Shown here piece by piece: positions 1 through 11,162 of a DNA stretch of 64,000 bases (its first letter is position 1; each line of letters begins with the position of its first letter). A model generated the notes under the pieces. The model was not told the DNA's origin, did no database searches, and saw only the letters and a list, made by a program, of their open reading frames with translations. Location: the NCBI RefSeq assembly GCF_004791025.1, contig NZ_SRUO01000006.1:62001-126000 (forward strand), in the 5' to 3' direction. The stretch is from Mesorhizobium sp. M4B.F.Ca.ET.203.01.1.1. Lineage in GTDB: Bacteria > Pseudomonadota > Alphaproteobacteria > Rhizobiales > Rhizobiaceae. Made by a program: the position numbers and the translations under genes.

Positions 1-33
1 ATTTCCGCCCTGAGCCACGGGTTCCGCACCGGC

Positions 34-1047
34 ATGGATTCGACCGCACCGCTGCTGATCTTCTATGCCCGCAACGACGCCCTCGGCGACGGATTGCTGA
101 GGCTGCCGGCATTGCGCGCCGCAAGGACGGCCTTCCCGCATAGCCACATCGTTTATGGCACAATGGGCAACTCCTCGCTTACCGGTGTCTTGAGGAAGCA
201 CGTCGCTTCCCTCATCGACGATTTCAGGCCGGTGACGCCGCTTTCGGCTGTTCTCGCCGAGTTCAAGCCGCGCGGCGCGCAAACGACGCTGGTCGATTTC
301 CGCACCGGTGTGCCCGGCCTGCTGGTGACCGGATTGCAGCTCATCGGCCGCGGCGTTCGCTACGAGCCCAATTTTGCCGGCTATTTGCCGTCCTGGCGTC
401 CGGGCGTCCGATGGACGCTGCGTCCCGAACACAATGCCTGGCGCTACCATCGGCTGGTGGAGCGGCTGGCCGGCAGGCATCTGCCATTCGACCACAGGCT
501 GGACGTTCCGCAGGCTGCCCGCGCCCTGGCGCGTCAGTTACGCGGCGCGGACCAGCGTCCGCTCATCCTTCTTGGCGGCAACGCCAAGGGCAACAAGTTC
601 ATGGGCAACGCCCAGGTCGCCGCCGTCGCCGGCAACCTCATCGATGCCGGCTACCGGGTGCTCTATCTGGTCACCCCGGGCAGCGGACCGAGCCCGCAGA
701 CCCTTGCCGCGAAGGAACCCCGTCTTCAACTGGTCGGCCCGGAGCTTGGGCTCGATGCCGAGGCGTTCAGCGACCTGCTGCTTGCGCTCGGCGAAATGGC
801 GGCCGCCTATGTCGGCATGGAAGGCGGCCTGGGCCATCTGTTCGCCACGGTCATGACCCCGACGGTGATCATCAACAACGGCGCCAACATGGAACGTTGG
901 CGGCCACTGTCGAACACCGTCGAGGTGGTCACCGCGCCAAGGCGCGGGAGATCGGCGAAAGTCTCCGATACGCCGGCCGAGGCGATTATCGAGGCCACGC
1001 ATCGCTTGCTCGCCGCGAGCCGACGCGACCACGCCTTGCCCCGCTAG
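34..1047 (+). CDS. Glycosyltransferase family 9 (heptosyltransferase-like) protein
   Basis: 337 residues. The N-terminus has the GT9 nucleotide-sugar signature NDALGDGLLRLPAL (about residues 14-27). The C-terminal half has VGMEGGLGHLFATVMTPTVII, the usual donor-binding segment with G..GxxHL. Enzymes of this family transfer heptose or related sugars to lipopolysaccharide at the inner face of the inner membrane. Which sugar or acceptor is used here cannot be told. The ATG at 34 is the first start in the window. The frame is open to the window edge, so a start further upstream is possible. The gene ends 15 bp before the convergent kdgF-like gene. Confidence 0.75.
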   Translation: MDSTAPLLIFYARNDALGDGLLRLPALRAARTAFPHSHIVYGTMGNSSLTGVLRKHVASLIDDFRPVTPLSAVLAEFKPRGAQTTLVDFRTGVPGLLVTGLQLIGRGVRYEPNFAGYLPSWRPGVRWTLRPEHNAWRYHRLVERLAGRHLPFDHRLDVPQAARALARQLRGADQRPLILLGGNAKGNKFMGNAQVAAVAGNLIDAGYRVLYLVTPGSGPSPQTLAAKEPRLQLVGPELGLDAEAFSDLLLALGEMAAAYVGMEGGLGHLFATVMTPTVIINNGANMERWRPLSNTVEVVTAPRRGRSAKVSDTPAEAIIEATHRLLAASRRDHALPR

Positions 1048-1062
1048 ATCACCGTCAAGAAA

Positions 1063-1407
1063 TCAGCCGAGGAAATCGGCGCGGTGCGGCGTGAAGCTGT
1101 CGACCAGGCGCCCGGCCTCCAGCGCCCTGACGCCGTGCAGCAGATTGGACGGAACGATGAAGCTGCTGCCCGCTTCCAGGATTTCGGTGCGGCCGTCGAC
1201 GGTCACCTCGAAGCGGCCTTCGGCGACGTAGCTCGCCTGCACATGCGGATGCGAATGCAGCGCGCCGACGCCACCCTTGTCGAAGCCGAACTCGACCATC
1301 ATCAGCTCGTCGGTGTGGAGGAGCACGCGCCGGCGGTTGCCGTCCTGCGTCGGCGTCCATGCTGCCTCGCCGGCATGCGAGAATATCTTCGCTTCGGTCA
1401 TCGTCAT
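1063..1407 (-). CDS. kdgF: Cupin domain protein, KdgF-like (uronate catabolism)
   Basis: 114 residues, a single small cupin barrel. The metal-binding first cupin motif is visible as GALHSHPHVQASYVAEGRFEV (G, HxH, then E and G) and the second as SFIVPSNLLHGVRALEAG with its His. KdgF proteins linearise unsaturated uronates from pectin or alginate. The start MTMTEAKIF was chosen because the cupin fold begins just after it and it lies 5 bp behind the kduD-like stop. The frame continues upstream only as a shadow of kduD. Adjacent kduD- and uxuB-like genes support the uronate role. The exact substrate is inferred. Confidence 0.65.
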   Translation of the reverse strand: MTMTEAKIFSHAGEAAWTPTQDGNRRRVLLHTDELMMVEFGFDKGGVGALHSHPHVQASYVAEGRFEVTVDGRTEILEAGSSFIVPSNLLHGVRALEAGRLVDSFTPHRADFLG

Positions 1408-1412
1408 CTTCC

Positions 1413-2192
1413 TCACCGCGCCAGCCAGCCGCCGTCCACCGGGACCACGGCGCCGTGCATATAGTCCGACGCCGGCGCGAGCAGGTACGCGGCGGCGCCG
1501 CCGATGTCTTCCGGCCGCCCCCAGCGCCCGGCCGGGATGCGCGCCAGGATCGAGGCGCTGCGATCGGGATCGGCGCGCAGCGCCTCGGTGTTGTTGGTCT
1601 CGATATAGCCGGGCGCGATGGCGTTGACGTTGATGCCCTTTTGCGCCCATTCGCAGGCGAGCAGCCGGGTGATGCCGAGCACGCCGTGCTTGGAGGCCGT
1701 GTAGGAGGCGACGCGGATGCCGCCCTGGAAACTCAGCACCGAAGCGATGTTGACGATCTTGCCGCGCCGTCCGGGTTCGGCAAGCACATTCCGGGCAAAG
1801 CCTTGGCTCAGCATGAACACCGTCTTCAGATTGACGTCGATGACGTCGTCCCAGTCGGCTTCGGTCAGCTCGACCGCATCGGCTCGCCTTATGATACCGG
1901 CATTGTTGACCAGGCCGTCGAGCGATCCGCTGTCGTGCCAGACCCGGTCGAGCATCGCCTGCGCGGCCGTCGAGTCGGCAAGGTCGCAGCGCACCGCCTC
2001 GAAGTGCCCGCCGGCCGCCTCTATCCTTTCGGCGGTCTCATCCATCGCCGAGCGGCCGACGCCGACCACCGTGCCGCCGGCACGCGCGACCGACACCGCG
2101 ATGCCCTGGCCGATGCCGGTATTGGCGCCGGTGACCAGGATGCGCTTGCCGGCGAGGCTGAAGGCGGAAAGATCGGGCCCTGTACTGCTCAT
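1413..2192 (-). CDS. kduD: Short-chain dehydrogenase/reductase, KduD-like
   Basis: 259 residues, classical SDR length. The Rossmann motif TGANTGIGQG is near residue 18, NNAG lies mid-protein, the catalytic Ser is in NIASVLS and the YxxxK pair is YTASK. The C-terminal segment PVDGGWLAR is typical of the family. KduD (2-keto-3-deoxygluconate or 2-deoxy-D-gluconate 3-dehydrogenase) acts in cytosolic pectin and hexuronate breakdown. The identity is inferred from sequence pattern and the neighbouring cupin and fructuronate reductase genes. An in-frame ATG four codons upstream (2204) is an alternative start. Neither has a strong Shine-Dalgarno sequence. The gene directly follows the uxaC remnant, probably the former first gene of the operon. 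Confidence 0.7.
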   Translation of the reverse strand: MSSTGPDLSAFSLAGKRILVTGANTGIGQGIAVSVARAGGTVVGVGRSAMDETAERIEAAGGHFEAVRCDLADSTAAQAMLDRVWHDSGSLDGLVNNAGIIRRADAVELTEADWDDVIDVNLKTVFMLSQGFARNVLAEPGRRGKIVNIASVLSFQGGIRVASYTASKHGVLGITRLLACEWAQKGINVNAIAPGYIETNNTEALRADPDRSASILARIPAGRWGRPEDIGGAAAYLLAPASDYMHGAVVPVDGGWLAR

Positions 2193-2211
2193 GATATCCA
2201 ACATCTGTCTG

Positions 2212-2393
2212 TCATCGATGACGCAGTGCCTCCGTGATCGCGTCCAAGCCGCGCAAAAGCCGGTTCGCCGGTGTATGACCGTGCGGGCTGACGATGGGCA
2301 ACTTTTCCACGCCGGCGCAAAGCGCGCCGGCAACGCGCGCATCCGCCTCGGAGGGAACAGCAAATCCGGATCGGTCAGCGCGATCATGGACAT
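2212..2393 (-). pseudogene. uxaC: Remnant of glucuronate isomerase gene uxaC (5' end only, frameshifted)
   Basis: The ATG at 2393 opens a frame reading MIALTDPDLLFP. A lost base near 2352-2356 moves the family-like continuation into the next frame, PSEADARVAGALCAGVEKLP then IVSPHGHT, the conserved N-terminal start of UxaC with its metal-ligand His motif. After PHGHT the similarity stops, followed by about 19 unrecognised residues and a TGA at 2212-2214. UxaC is about 470 residues, so at least 85 percent is gone. UxaC isomerises glucuronate or galacturonate, fitting the surrounding genes. Family assignment is by eye. Confidence 0.6.
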
Positions 2394-2566
2394 AGCGGCT
2401 CCCCCAGGATGGACAATCGGTACGGTCGGGCAGGAACGATGTCAACGCGGCCGGCATCCACCCGCCTGCTTGCGGCATTGGGGAACAGATGATACCCCGC
2501 ATCCGATCCATCGCACGGGGACATCCGCATGCCGCTCCGCCGAAACCTCCCAGCGTTTTTGGTGCC

Positions 2567-4138
2567 ATGACCCACGACCGTCTCTCCGATGGGACGCTGC
2601 GGTCCTTGCCAAATCAGCTTTCGGTTCCCGCCTACGATCGGGCCGACATCGCGCCGGGCATTGTCCATCTCGGCGTCGGCGCCTTCCACCGTGCCCACCA
2701 GGCCGCCTATGTCGACGACTGCCTGGCGGCGGGAGAGCGTGACTGGGGCATTGTCGGCGTCTCGCTGCGCAGCGCCGACACACGCGATGCGCTGGCGCCG
2801 CAGGACGGACTCTACACGCTGGCGATCCGCGACAGCGGCGGCGAGAGCCTGCGCGTCATCGGCTCGATCCAATCGATGCTGGTGGCGCCTGAGGACCCAG
2901 GCGCGGTGCTGGCCGTGCTGATCGACCCGCGCACCCGCATCGTCACGCTGACCATCACCGAGAAGGCCTATCTGAGGGCCGCCGACGGCCGGCTCGACGA
3001 AACCCACCCCGACATCGTCCACGATCTGGCCAATCCGGGATCGCCGCGCACCGCGCATGGTTTCCTGACCGAAGCGCTGGCGCGCCGCCGCGCCGCCGGC
3101 ACGCCGCCTTTCACCGTTCTTTGCTGCGACAACCTGCCGGCCAACGGCGCCACGCTGCACCGGTTGCTGGTCGAGTTCGCCGCGCTTCACGATCAAGGAC
3201 TCGCCCGACAGGGCGATGTCCAGCTCGCCCGACAGGGCGATGCCGGGCTCGCCCCACAGGGCGATGCCCCTCTTGCCAGCCATATCGCAAACGACGTGGC
3301 CTTCCCGTCGAGCATGGTCGACCGCATCGTGCCGGCGACCACGGACGCCGACCGGACACGCATCGCGGTCGAGCTCGGCGTCGAGGATGCCTGGCCGGTG
3401 ATGACCGAGCCGTTCTGCCAATGGGTGGTCGAAGACGATTTTCCAGCAGGCAGGCCGGCCTGGGAAAAATTCGGCGTCACCATGGTCGCCGATGTCGGTC
3501 CCTTCGAGGACATGAAGCTGAGACTGCTCAACGGTTCGCATTCGGGCATCGCCTATCTCGGCCTGCTCAGCGGCCATGCGACCGTCGACCGCGCCTTCGC
3601 CGATCCGGCGATCCGGCAGTTCGTCGATCGCCTGTGGGCCGAGGCCATTTCGACGCTGCCCGAGGATGCCGGGCTCGACACCAGCGCCTACACGGCGGAA
3701 CTCGCCCAACGTTTTTCGAACACCGCGCTTGCCCATCGCACCGCGCAGATCGCCAATGACGGCAGCCAGAAACTGCCGCAGCGCATCGTGGCGTCAGTCG
3801 TGGAGTGCCTGGAAGCCGGCACCGAGATGGTCCATCTCACGCTGGTGGTGGCCGCCTGGATCGCCGCCTGCGCGGCGCGCGGCAAGGCCTTGCCGGAAGC
3901 CCATTTCACGGATCCGCTCGACGCGCCGCTGACGGAACTTTTGAGCCAGCAGCTGCCGGCGAACGAAACCGTGACGGCCGTGTTCGATCTCGCAGGCTTC
4001 GCCAGGGACCACGCCGAGCGCCAGACCTTGATTGAACTCGTGGCGGTCCATCTCGTCCACTTGCGCCGCGACGGCCCCACCCTGGCCTTCGCCGCGCTTG
4101 GCATAGACGGCGAACGGCAAGGCGCCGACACCGAATAG
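2567..4138 (+). CDS. uxuB: Mannitol dehydrogenase family protein, fructuronate reductase-like
   Basis: 523 residues from the ATG at 2567, chosen because the NAD-binding domain starts soon after it (HLGVGAFHRAHQAAYVDD, near residue 35). The catalytic domain shows EDMKLRLLNGSHSGIAYLG with the family Lys, Asn and His. These enzymes interconvert mannonate/fructuronate or mannitol/fructose with NAD(P). The kduD- and kdgF-like neighbours favour fructuronate reductase (D-mannonate oxidoreductase). The gene is divergent from the uronate operon. It contains three in-frame 24-nt tandem repeats (3200-3271), adding LARQGD-type octapeptides between the two domains. That looks like an acquired insertion, so activity is not assured. 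Confidence 0.75.
   Translation: MTHDRLSDGTLRSLPNQLSVPAYDRADIAPGIVHLGVGAFHRAHQAAYVDDCLAAGERDWGIVGVSLRSADTRDALAPQDGLYTLAIRDSGGESLRVIGSIQSMLVAPEDPGAVLAVLIDPRTRIVTLTITEKAYLRAADGRLDETHPDIVHDLANPGSPRTAHGFLTEALARRRAAGTPPFTVLCCDNLPANGATLHRLLVEFAALHDQGLARQGDVQLARQGDAGLAPQGDAPLASHIANDVAFPSSMVDRIVPATTDADRTRIAVELGVEDAWPVMTEPFCQWVVEDDFPAGRPAWEKFGVTMVADVGPFEDMKLRLLNGSHSGIAYLGLLSGHATVDRAFADPAIRQFVDRLWAEAISTLPEDAGLDTSAYTAELAQRFSNTALAHRTAQIANDGSQKLPQRIVASVVECLEAGTEMVHLTLVVAAWIAACAARGKALPEAHFTDPLDAPLTELLSQQLPANETVTAVFDLAGFARDHAERQTLIELVAVHLVHLRRDGPTLAFAALGIDGERQGADTE
3200..3271 (+). repeat. Three 24-nt tandem mini-hairpins inside the uxuB-like gene
   Basis: Units begin at 3200, 3224 and 3248. Each reads CTCGCCCGACAGGGCGATG or a one-base variant plus a variable tail. 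Within each unit CGCCC and GGGCG flank four bases, so each can fold as a small hairpin. The unit is a multiple of three and keeps the frame, coding LARQGDVQ, LARQGDAG and LAPQGDAP. Confidence 0.8.
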
Positions 4139-4167
4139 ACTTGCAGTTCCACGCACGGATGGCTCAC

Positions 4168-5088
4168 TTATTCTACAGCCGAGCCATCCAGTGTTTGCCG
4201 GGACGAATAAACGGTGCCCTTGGAATTCCAGAACAGCCGCACGGCCTTGCCGACCAGGTTTTCGTAAGGGACGAATCCGACAGTGAATCGACTGTCTGAA
4301 GCATTGTCCCGATTGTCGCCAAGCACGAAATAGTGGCCTTCGGGCACCTCGAACACGCGCGTGTTATCACCAACGGAATTGTCCGCCAGGTCGAGAACGA
4401 AATGGCTGACACCGCCTGGCAAGGCCTCGCGTTGAAGCTTGGCCGGCTGCGACATCTCCTCGTACGGGAACGTGCCGGCATCCTCGAGACCGACGGGCAC
4501 ATCGTTGATGTGGAGCACGCCGTCGACCATCTGGATTTTCTCGCCCGGCAAGCCGACGATCCGCTGGATATAGTCGATGCTTGGGTCGGACGGGAATTTG
4601 AAGACCACGACATCGCCACGCTTGGGCTCTGCGCCGAACATGCGTCCTTCGATCGGCAGCAGAGTGAACGGCACGCTGTAGCGGCTGTAGCCGTAGGCGA
4701 ATTTGGAGACGAAGACATGGTCGCCCTCCTGCAGTGTCGGCACCATGCTGCCGGAGGGAATCGAGAACGGCTGGAACAGGAACGATCGGATCAGTAAGGC
4801 AGGCACCGACGAGGTGAGCAGGACGAGCACCAGCACCGAAAGCCCGTGCGCATACCATTTGTCCGGCTTGAAGCGATGTGCAAAGGGCACGACGAGCGCC
4901 ACCCACAGGATCATCAACACGAACCCTGAAAGATTGGCCAGCCCGGCAAGATCGGTGCCCGGCAGCACCGGAAACCCGATATAGACAGCCGCGACGCCGA
5001 GGGCGCTGAACACAATCAGGACGGCAAGCGCCAGCCTTCCGGCGCCGATCCAGAGAAACCCGCCGAACGGCCCGCCAAAGGCCGACAC
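4168..5088 (-). CDS. lepB: Signal peptidase I homologue with Gln at the catalytic Lys position
   Basis: 306 residues from a GTG start. Three hydrophobic segments (about 14-40, 48-70, 82-106) precede the catalytic domain. Box B is intact (FSIPSGSMVPTLQ, nucleophile Ser114) and box E is intact (GDNRDNASDSR). Box D reads SIDYIQRIVGLPGE, with Gln175 where E. coli LepB has catalytic Lys145 (YIKR). The protein should cleave secretory signal peptides at the inner membrane, but the missing general base makes activity doubtful. An in-frame ATG 20 codons upstream (5146-5148) is cut off by a TAG at its codon 3 (5140-5142). The reading between them continues plausibly, so the original start may be lost. 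The gene stands alone downstream of the atp operon terminator. Confidence 0.8.
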   Translation of the reverse strand: MSAFGGPFGGFLWIGAGRLALAVLIVFSALGVAAVYIGFPVLPGTDLAGLANLSGFVLMILWVALVVPFAHRFKPDKWYAHGLSVLVLVLLTSSVPALLIRSFLFQPFSIPSGSMVPTLQEGDHVFVSKFAYGYSRYSVPFTLLPIEGRMFGAEPKRGDVVVFKFPSDPSIDYIQRIVGLPGEKIQMVDGVLHINDVPVGLEDAGTFPYEEMSQPAKLQREALPGGVSHFVLDLADNSVGDNTRVFEVPEGHYFVLGDNRDNASDSRFTVGFVPYENLVGKAVRLFWNSKGTVYSSRQTLDGSAVE

Positions 5089-5206
5089 CAGCGCCGTCGA
5101 CCACTTGGATCGCGGCGCGATTTCTCGCTGGTCTGATTGCTACGTCATCGCCACCCCCCACGCCAAGGCAGCCGGACTGTCTATCAGGCGAGAAACGGGG
5201 GCAAAC

Positions 5207-5233
5207 AAAAAAGCGGGACAAGCCCGCTTTTTT
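5207..5233 (-). terminator. Rho-independent terminator of the atp operon
   Basis: AAAAAAGCGGG, five bases, CCCGCTTTTTT: a GC stem flanked by six A and six T, immediately past the atpC stop on the minus strand. It is symmetric and could work in both directions. Confidence 0.85.
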
Positions 5234-5256
5234 CAATCTCCGGTGGAAGCCTGGTC

Positions 5257-5664
5257 TCAGGCCGGCAGGATGGCGCCTTCCAGCGTGGTGAGCTGGCTAA
5301 GGAACTGTTCCGCCTTGCTGCGCGCCTGGTCGTCCTTGGCGTCGGCGGCGTCTTCCTTGGCTTCCTGGATGCGGCGGGCGAGGTCGGCACGGTCGATGTC
5401 GCCGACCGCCACGGCCGATTCGGCAAGCAGCGTGCAACCGGAAGCCACGATGTCGGCGAAGCCGCCGAACACCACGTAGCGCTCTTCCTTGCCGCCGACG
5501 GTCTTCACCGTGACGACGCCCGGCTTGATCGTGGTCATGACCGGCGCGTGCAAGGCCATCACGGTCATCTCGCCTTCGGCGCCCGGAATGACGACGGACT
5601 CGACCTCTTCGGAAACCAGCAGGCGCTCCGGCGAGACCAGTTCGAACTTGAAAGCTTCAGCCAT
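5257..5664 (-). CDS. atpC: ATP synthase F1 epsilon subunit
   Basis: 135 residues, normal for the family. It begins FKFELVSPERLLVSEEVESV and contains the beta-sandwich pattern VIPGAEGEMTVMALHAPVMTTIKPG, followed by a helical C-terminal hairpin rich in Ala, Asp and Lys. It is the small central-stalk subunit that couples rotation and restrains ATP hydrolysis. It is the last gene of atpHAGDC. A 108-bp gap from atpD holds a palindromic repeat, so its translation is not coupled to atpD. Confidence 0.95.
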   Translation of the reverse strand: MAEAFKFELVSPERLLVSEEVESVVIPGAEGEMTVMALHAPVMTTIKPGVVTVKTVGGKEERYVVFGGFADIVASGCTLLAESAVAVGDIDRADLARRIQEAKEDAADAKDDQARSKAEQFLSQLTTLEGAILPA

Positions 5665-5671
5665 GTCAATC

Positions 5672-5768
5672 TAGTGAGTAGGGAATAGTGAGTAGGGAGT
5701 AGGGAGAGGACAATTGTCCGATCACCCAGCTGCTATTCACTACTGACTACTGACTACTCCCTATTGCC
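5672..5768. repeat. GTAGTGAG-type inverted repeat between atpD and atpC
   Basis: The left half repeats TAGTGAGTAGGGA-like words. The right half carries their complements (CTATTCACTACTGACTACTG and so on). Between the arms lies the perfect 12-bp palindrome GGACAATTGTCC (5708-5719). The whole gap between two operon genes can therefore fold into one long imperfect hairpin. Confidence 0.8.
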
Positions 5769-5772
5769 TTGA

Positions 5773-8302
<2,530 letters not shown>

Positions 8303-8336
8303 GCTTCAAACCTGATCCCGTGCGTCCGGCTTCTTC

Positions 8337-9866
8337 TTAGGCGAAGGTCTTGGCGAAGGCGTCGATCTCGGCCTTGAGCTTGGCGCGCAGATCATCCGAC
8401 AGCGCCTTCTCCTTGCGGATGCCGTCGAGCACGTCCTTGCCGGCCGAGCGCATGTGGCTGAGCAGGCCATGCTCGAACTTGCCGACCTGGTTGATCGCCA
8501 GCTTGTCGAGGTAACCGTTGACGCCGGCGAAGATCACCGCAACCTGCTCCTCGACCTTGAGCGGCGAGAACTGTGGCTGCTTCAGGAGTTCGGTCAGGCG
8601 CGAGCCGCGGTTCAGCAGGCGCTGCGTGGCGGCGTCGAGGTCGGAGCCGAACTGCGCGAAGGCCGCCATTTCGCGATACTGAGCGAGTTCGCCTTTGATC
8701 GAGCCGGCAACCTGCTTCATCGCCTTGATCTGCGCCGACGAGCCGACGCGCGACACCGACAGGCCGACATTGACCGCCGGACGAATGCCCTGGAAGAACA
8801 GGTTGGTTTCGAGGAAGATCTGGCCGTCGGTGATCGAGATCACGTTGGTCGGGATGTAGGCCGACACGTCGTTGGCCTGCGTCTCGATGATCGGCAGCGC
8901 GGTCAGCGAGCCGCCGCCCAGATCGTCATTGAGCTTTGCGGCGCGCTCGAGCAGACGCGAGTGCAGGTAGAAGACGTCGCCCGGATAGGCCTCGCGGCCC
9001 GGCGGGCGGCGCAGCAGCAGCGACATCTGACGATAGGCGACGGCCTGCTTCGACAGATCGTCATAGCTGATCAGCGCGTGCATGCCGTTGTCGCGGAAAT
9101 ATTCGCCCATGGTGGCGCCGGTGAACGGCGCCAGGAACTGCATCGGCGCCGGGTCGGAAGCGGTGGCGGCAACGACGATCGAATATTCAAGCGCGCCGCG
9201 CTCTTCCAGCACCTTGACGAACTGCGCGACGGTCGAGCGCTTCTGGCCGACGGCGACGTAGACGCAGTAGAGCTTTTCCTTTTCCGGGCCGTTTTCGTGC
9301 ACCGACTTCTGGTTCAGCATCGTGTCGAGAATGATGGCGGTCTTGCCGGTCTGACGATCGCCGATGACCAGCTCGCGCTGGCCGCGGCCGACCGGGATCA
9401 GCGCATCGATGGCCTTGAGGCCGGTCGACATCGGCTCGTTCACCGACTTGCGCGGAATGATGCCGGGCGCCTTGACGTCGACGCGCTTGCGTTCGGTCGC
9501 CTTGATCGGGCCCTTGCCGTCGATCGGGTTGCCGAGCGCATCGACGACGCGGCCGAGCAGGCCCATGCCGACAGGCGCGTCGACAATGGCGCCGGTCCGC
9601 TTGACGGTGTCGCCTTCCTTGATGTCGCGGTCGTTGCCGAAGATGACGACGCCGACATTGTCGGCTTCGAGGTTCAGCGCCATGCCGCGGATGCCGCCGG
9701 GGAATTCGACCATTTCACCGGCCTGGACATTGTCGAGGCCGTAGACGCGGGCGATGCCGTCACCGACGGACAGCACCTGGCCGACTTCGGAGACCTCGGC
9801 CTCCTTGCCGAAATTCTTGATCTGGTCTTTCAGAATTGCGGAAATTTCCGCGGCGCGGATGTCCAT
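8337..9866 (-). CDS. atpA: ATP synthase F1 alpha subunit
   Basis: 509 residues, standard length. Walker A is GDRQTGKT near residue 170. The regulatory nucleotide-site region and the family signature [17 protein letters not shown] are both present. It is the non-catalytic nucleotide-binding subunit of F1. Its ATG shares one base with the atpH stop (TGATG), indicating translational coupling. Confidence 0.97.
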   Translation of the reverse strand: MDIRAAEISAILKDQIKNFGKEAEVSEVGQVLSVGDGIARVYGLDNVQAGEMVEFPGGIRGMALNLEADNVGVVIFGNDRDIKEGDTVKRTGAIVDAPVGMGLLGRVVDALGNPIDGKGPIKATERKRVDVKAPGIIPRKSVNEPMSTGLKAIDALIPVGRGQRELVIGDRQTGKTAIILDTMLNQKSVHENGPEKEKLYCVYVAVGQKRSTVAQFVKVLEERGALEYSIVVAATASDPAPMQFLAPFTGATMGEYFRDNGMHALISYDDLSKQAVAYRQMSLLLRRPPGREAYPGDVFYLHSRLLERAAKLNDDLGGGSLTALPIIETQANDVSAYIPTNVISITDGQIFLETNLFFQGIRPAVNVGLSVSRVGSSAQIKAMKQVAGSIKGELAQYREMAAFAQFGSDLDAATQRLLNRGSRLTELLKQPQFSPLKVEEQVAVIFAGVNGYLDKLAINQVGKFEHGLLSHMRSAGKDVLDGIRKEKALSDDLRAKLKAEIDAFAKTFA

Positions 9867-10426
9867 CAGCCGACCTCTTTCAGTGCAAGCTTGAGCGAAT
9901 TGAGTTTGGTTTTGAGCGACGTATCGATCTGGCGCGAGCCCATCTTGACCACCAGCCCGCCGAGCAGCAACGGGTCGACGGTGACCGTGATGGCCACGTC
10001 CTTGCCGGCAACGCTCTTCAGCGCCGCCTTCAGTTCGGTCTCCTGCGCGGCCGTCAGCGCATGCGCCGAGGTGACCTCGGCCGAAGCCTCGCCACGATGC
10101 TCGGCGGCGATGCGGCGGAAAGCCTTGATCATGCCGGGCACTGCGAACAGGCGGCGGTTCTTGGCGACGACGCGCAGGAAATTGCCGGCGAGCCCGCCGA
10201 GCTTTGCCTTGGCGACGATCGCGGCGATCGCCTTGGCCTGATCCTCGCTGGAGAACACCGGGCTGTTGATCAGCCGGGAAAGATCGGCGCTGCCTTCAAG
10301 CAGCGCCTCGAAACTGGTGAGGTCGGCCTCGACCTGGGCGACCGAATTTGCCTGCAGCGCGAGTTCGAACAGCGAACCCGCATAGCGTTCTGCGACAGCT
10401 GAGATTGGCGATGACGATTGAGCCAC
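9866..10426 (-). CDS. atpH: ATP synthase F1 delta subunit
   Basis: 186 residues from a GTG start (10424-10426) giving [20 protein letters not shown]. The family N-terminal helix ([12 protein letters not shown]) begins right after it. The C-terminal part has [20 protein letters not shown], the conserved delta/OSCP ending. It connects F1 to the peripheral stalk. The frame extends 30 codons upstream to an ATG at 10516, but those residues do not resemble the family. It is the first gene of atpHAGDC. The 246-bp upstream gap should hold the operon promoter, but I see no clear -35/-10 pair. Confidence 0.92.
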   Translation of the reverse strand: MAQSSSPISAVAERYAGSLFELALQANSVAQVEADLTSFEALLEGSADLSRLINSPVFSSEDQAKAIAAIVAKAKLGGLAGNFLRVVAKNRRLFAVPGMIKAFRRIAAEHRGEASAEVTSAHALTAAQETELKAALKSVAGKDVAITVTVDPLLLGGLVVKMGSRQIDTSLKTKLNSLKLALKEVG

Positions 10427-10672
10427 GGACCGTCTTTTCTCTTGTCTGACAGGCCGCAGATTGTTGGCGCGAGCGAGAACTCTGGCTAAATCTTTGACCT
10501 TACTGCATTTTTCCAAGCACGGAGGCGCGGCTTCCGCTATCCCCGGCCGAAAGTCGATTGCCGTCTAGCACAGGCCTTTTAAGACCGCAATGCGTCGTCC
10601 GGCATGGTTTTCAGGCACTTTTGTCGCATCCGGCGGTAGAGACCAACCGCAAGCGCCGGATTAGTCAATGAT

Positions 10673-11068
10673 TCAGGGCAAAAAGCCGAAAGCAAAGGCC
10701 AGCGGCAATGCCGCCAGCACCAGCTCAACCACGATCGAAGCCCAGTTGAAAGGCGTATTGGCGCCGTCCGACATCATCGACAGCAAACGGCCGAAAGCGG
10801 TGAACAGCCAGGAGAAGCCGAGCGCCATGTAAAGCAGCGGTTGCGCGAGCAGGATGCAGCACAGGCTGACGCCGAGATAGAAGCCCGACATGCGGCCGCG
10901 CCCCTCGGCGATCGCCGCCGCCTTCTCCGGCCTGGCCTGCAGCCTGAGGATCCTGAAAGCGAGGTTCGGCGCCAGGAACAGCAGCAGGCCGATGAGCAAG
11001 GTCGCCACCGCGCTCGACCATGCCAGCCACTCGCCCTGGCTCATCGGCCACGGAAACGCAAATTCCAT
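10673..11068 (-). CDS. Small membrane protein, DUF4345-like
   Basis: 131 residues from the ATG at 11068, which has a good Shine-Dalgarno sequence (GAGGGGAC) just upstream. It has four hydrophobic segments: about 17-35, 57-75, 76-95 and 110-130. The stretch GRGRMSGFYLGVSLCCILLA before the second and third helices suggests the DUF4345 group, but that is from memory of the pattern. No catalytic motif is visible. It lies between the racemase and the atp operon, all on the same strand, and is separated from atpH by 246 bp. Confidence 0.6.
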   Translation of the reverse strand: MEFAFPWPMSQGEWLAWSSAVATLLIGLLLFLAPNLAFRILRLQARPEKAAAIAEGRGRMSGFYLGVSLCCILLAQPLLYMALGFSWLFTAFGRLLSMMSDGANTPFNWASIVVELVLAALPLAFAFGFLP

Positions 11069-11162
11069 TTTGTCCCCTCGTAAATGCCTGTTTGAAAACC
11101 GGGGCATTCTAGCGGAGGAAAAGCCGTGCGCCAGATGGCGCCGGAACTTTAGGAAAGGCGTA

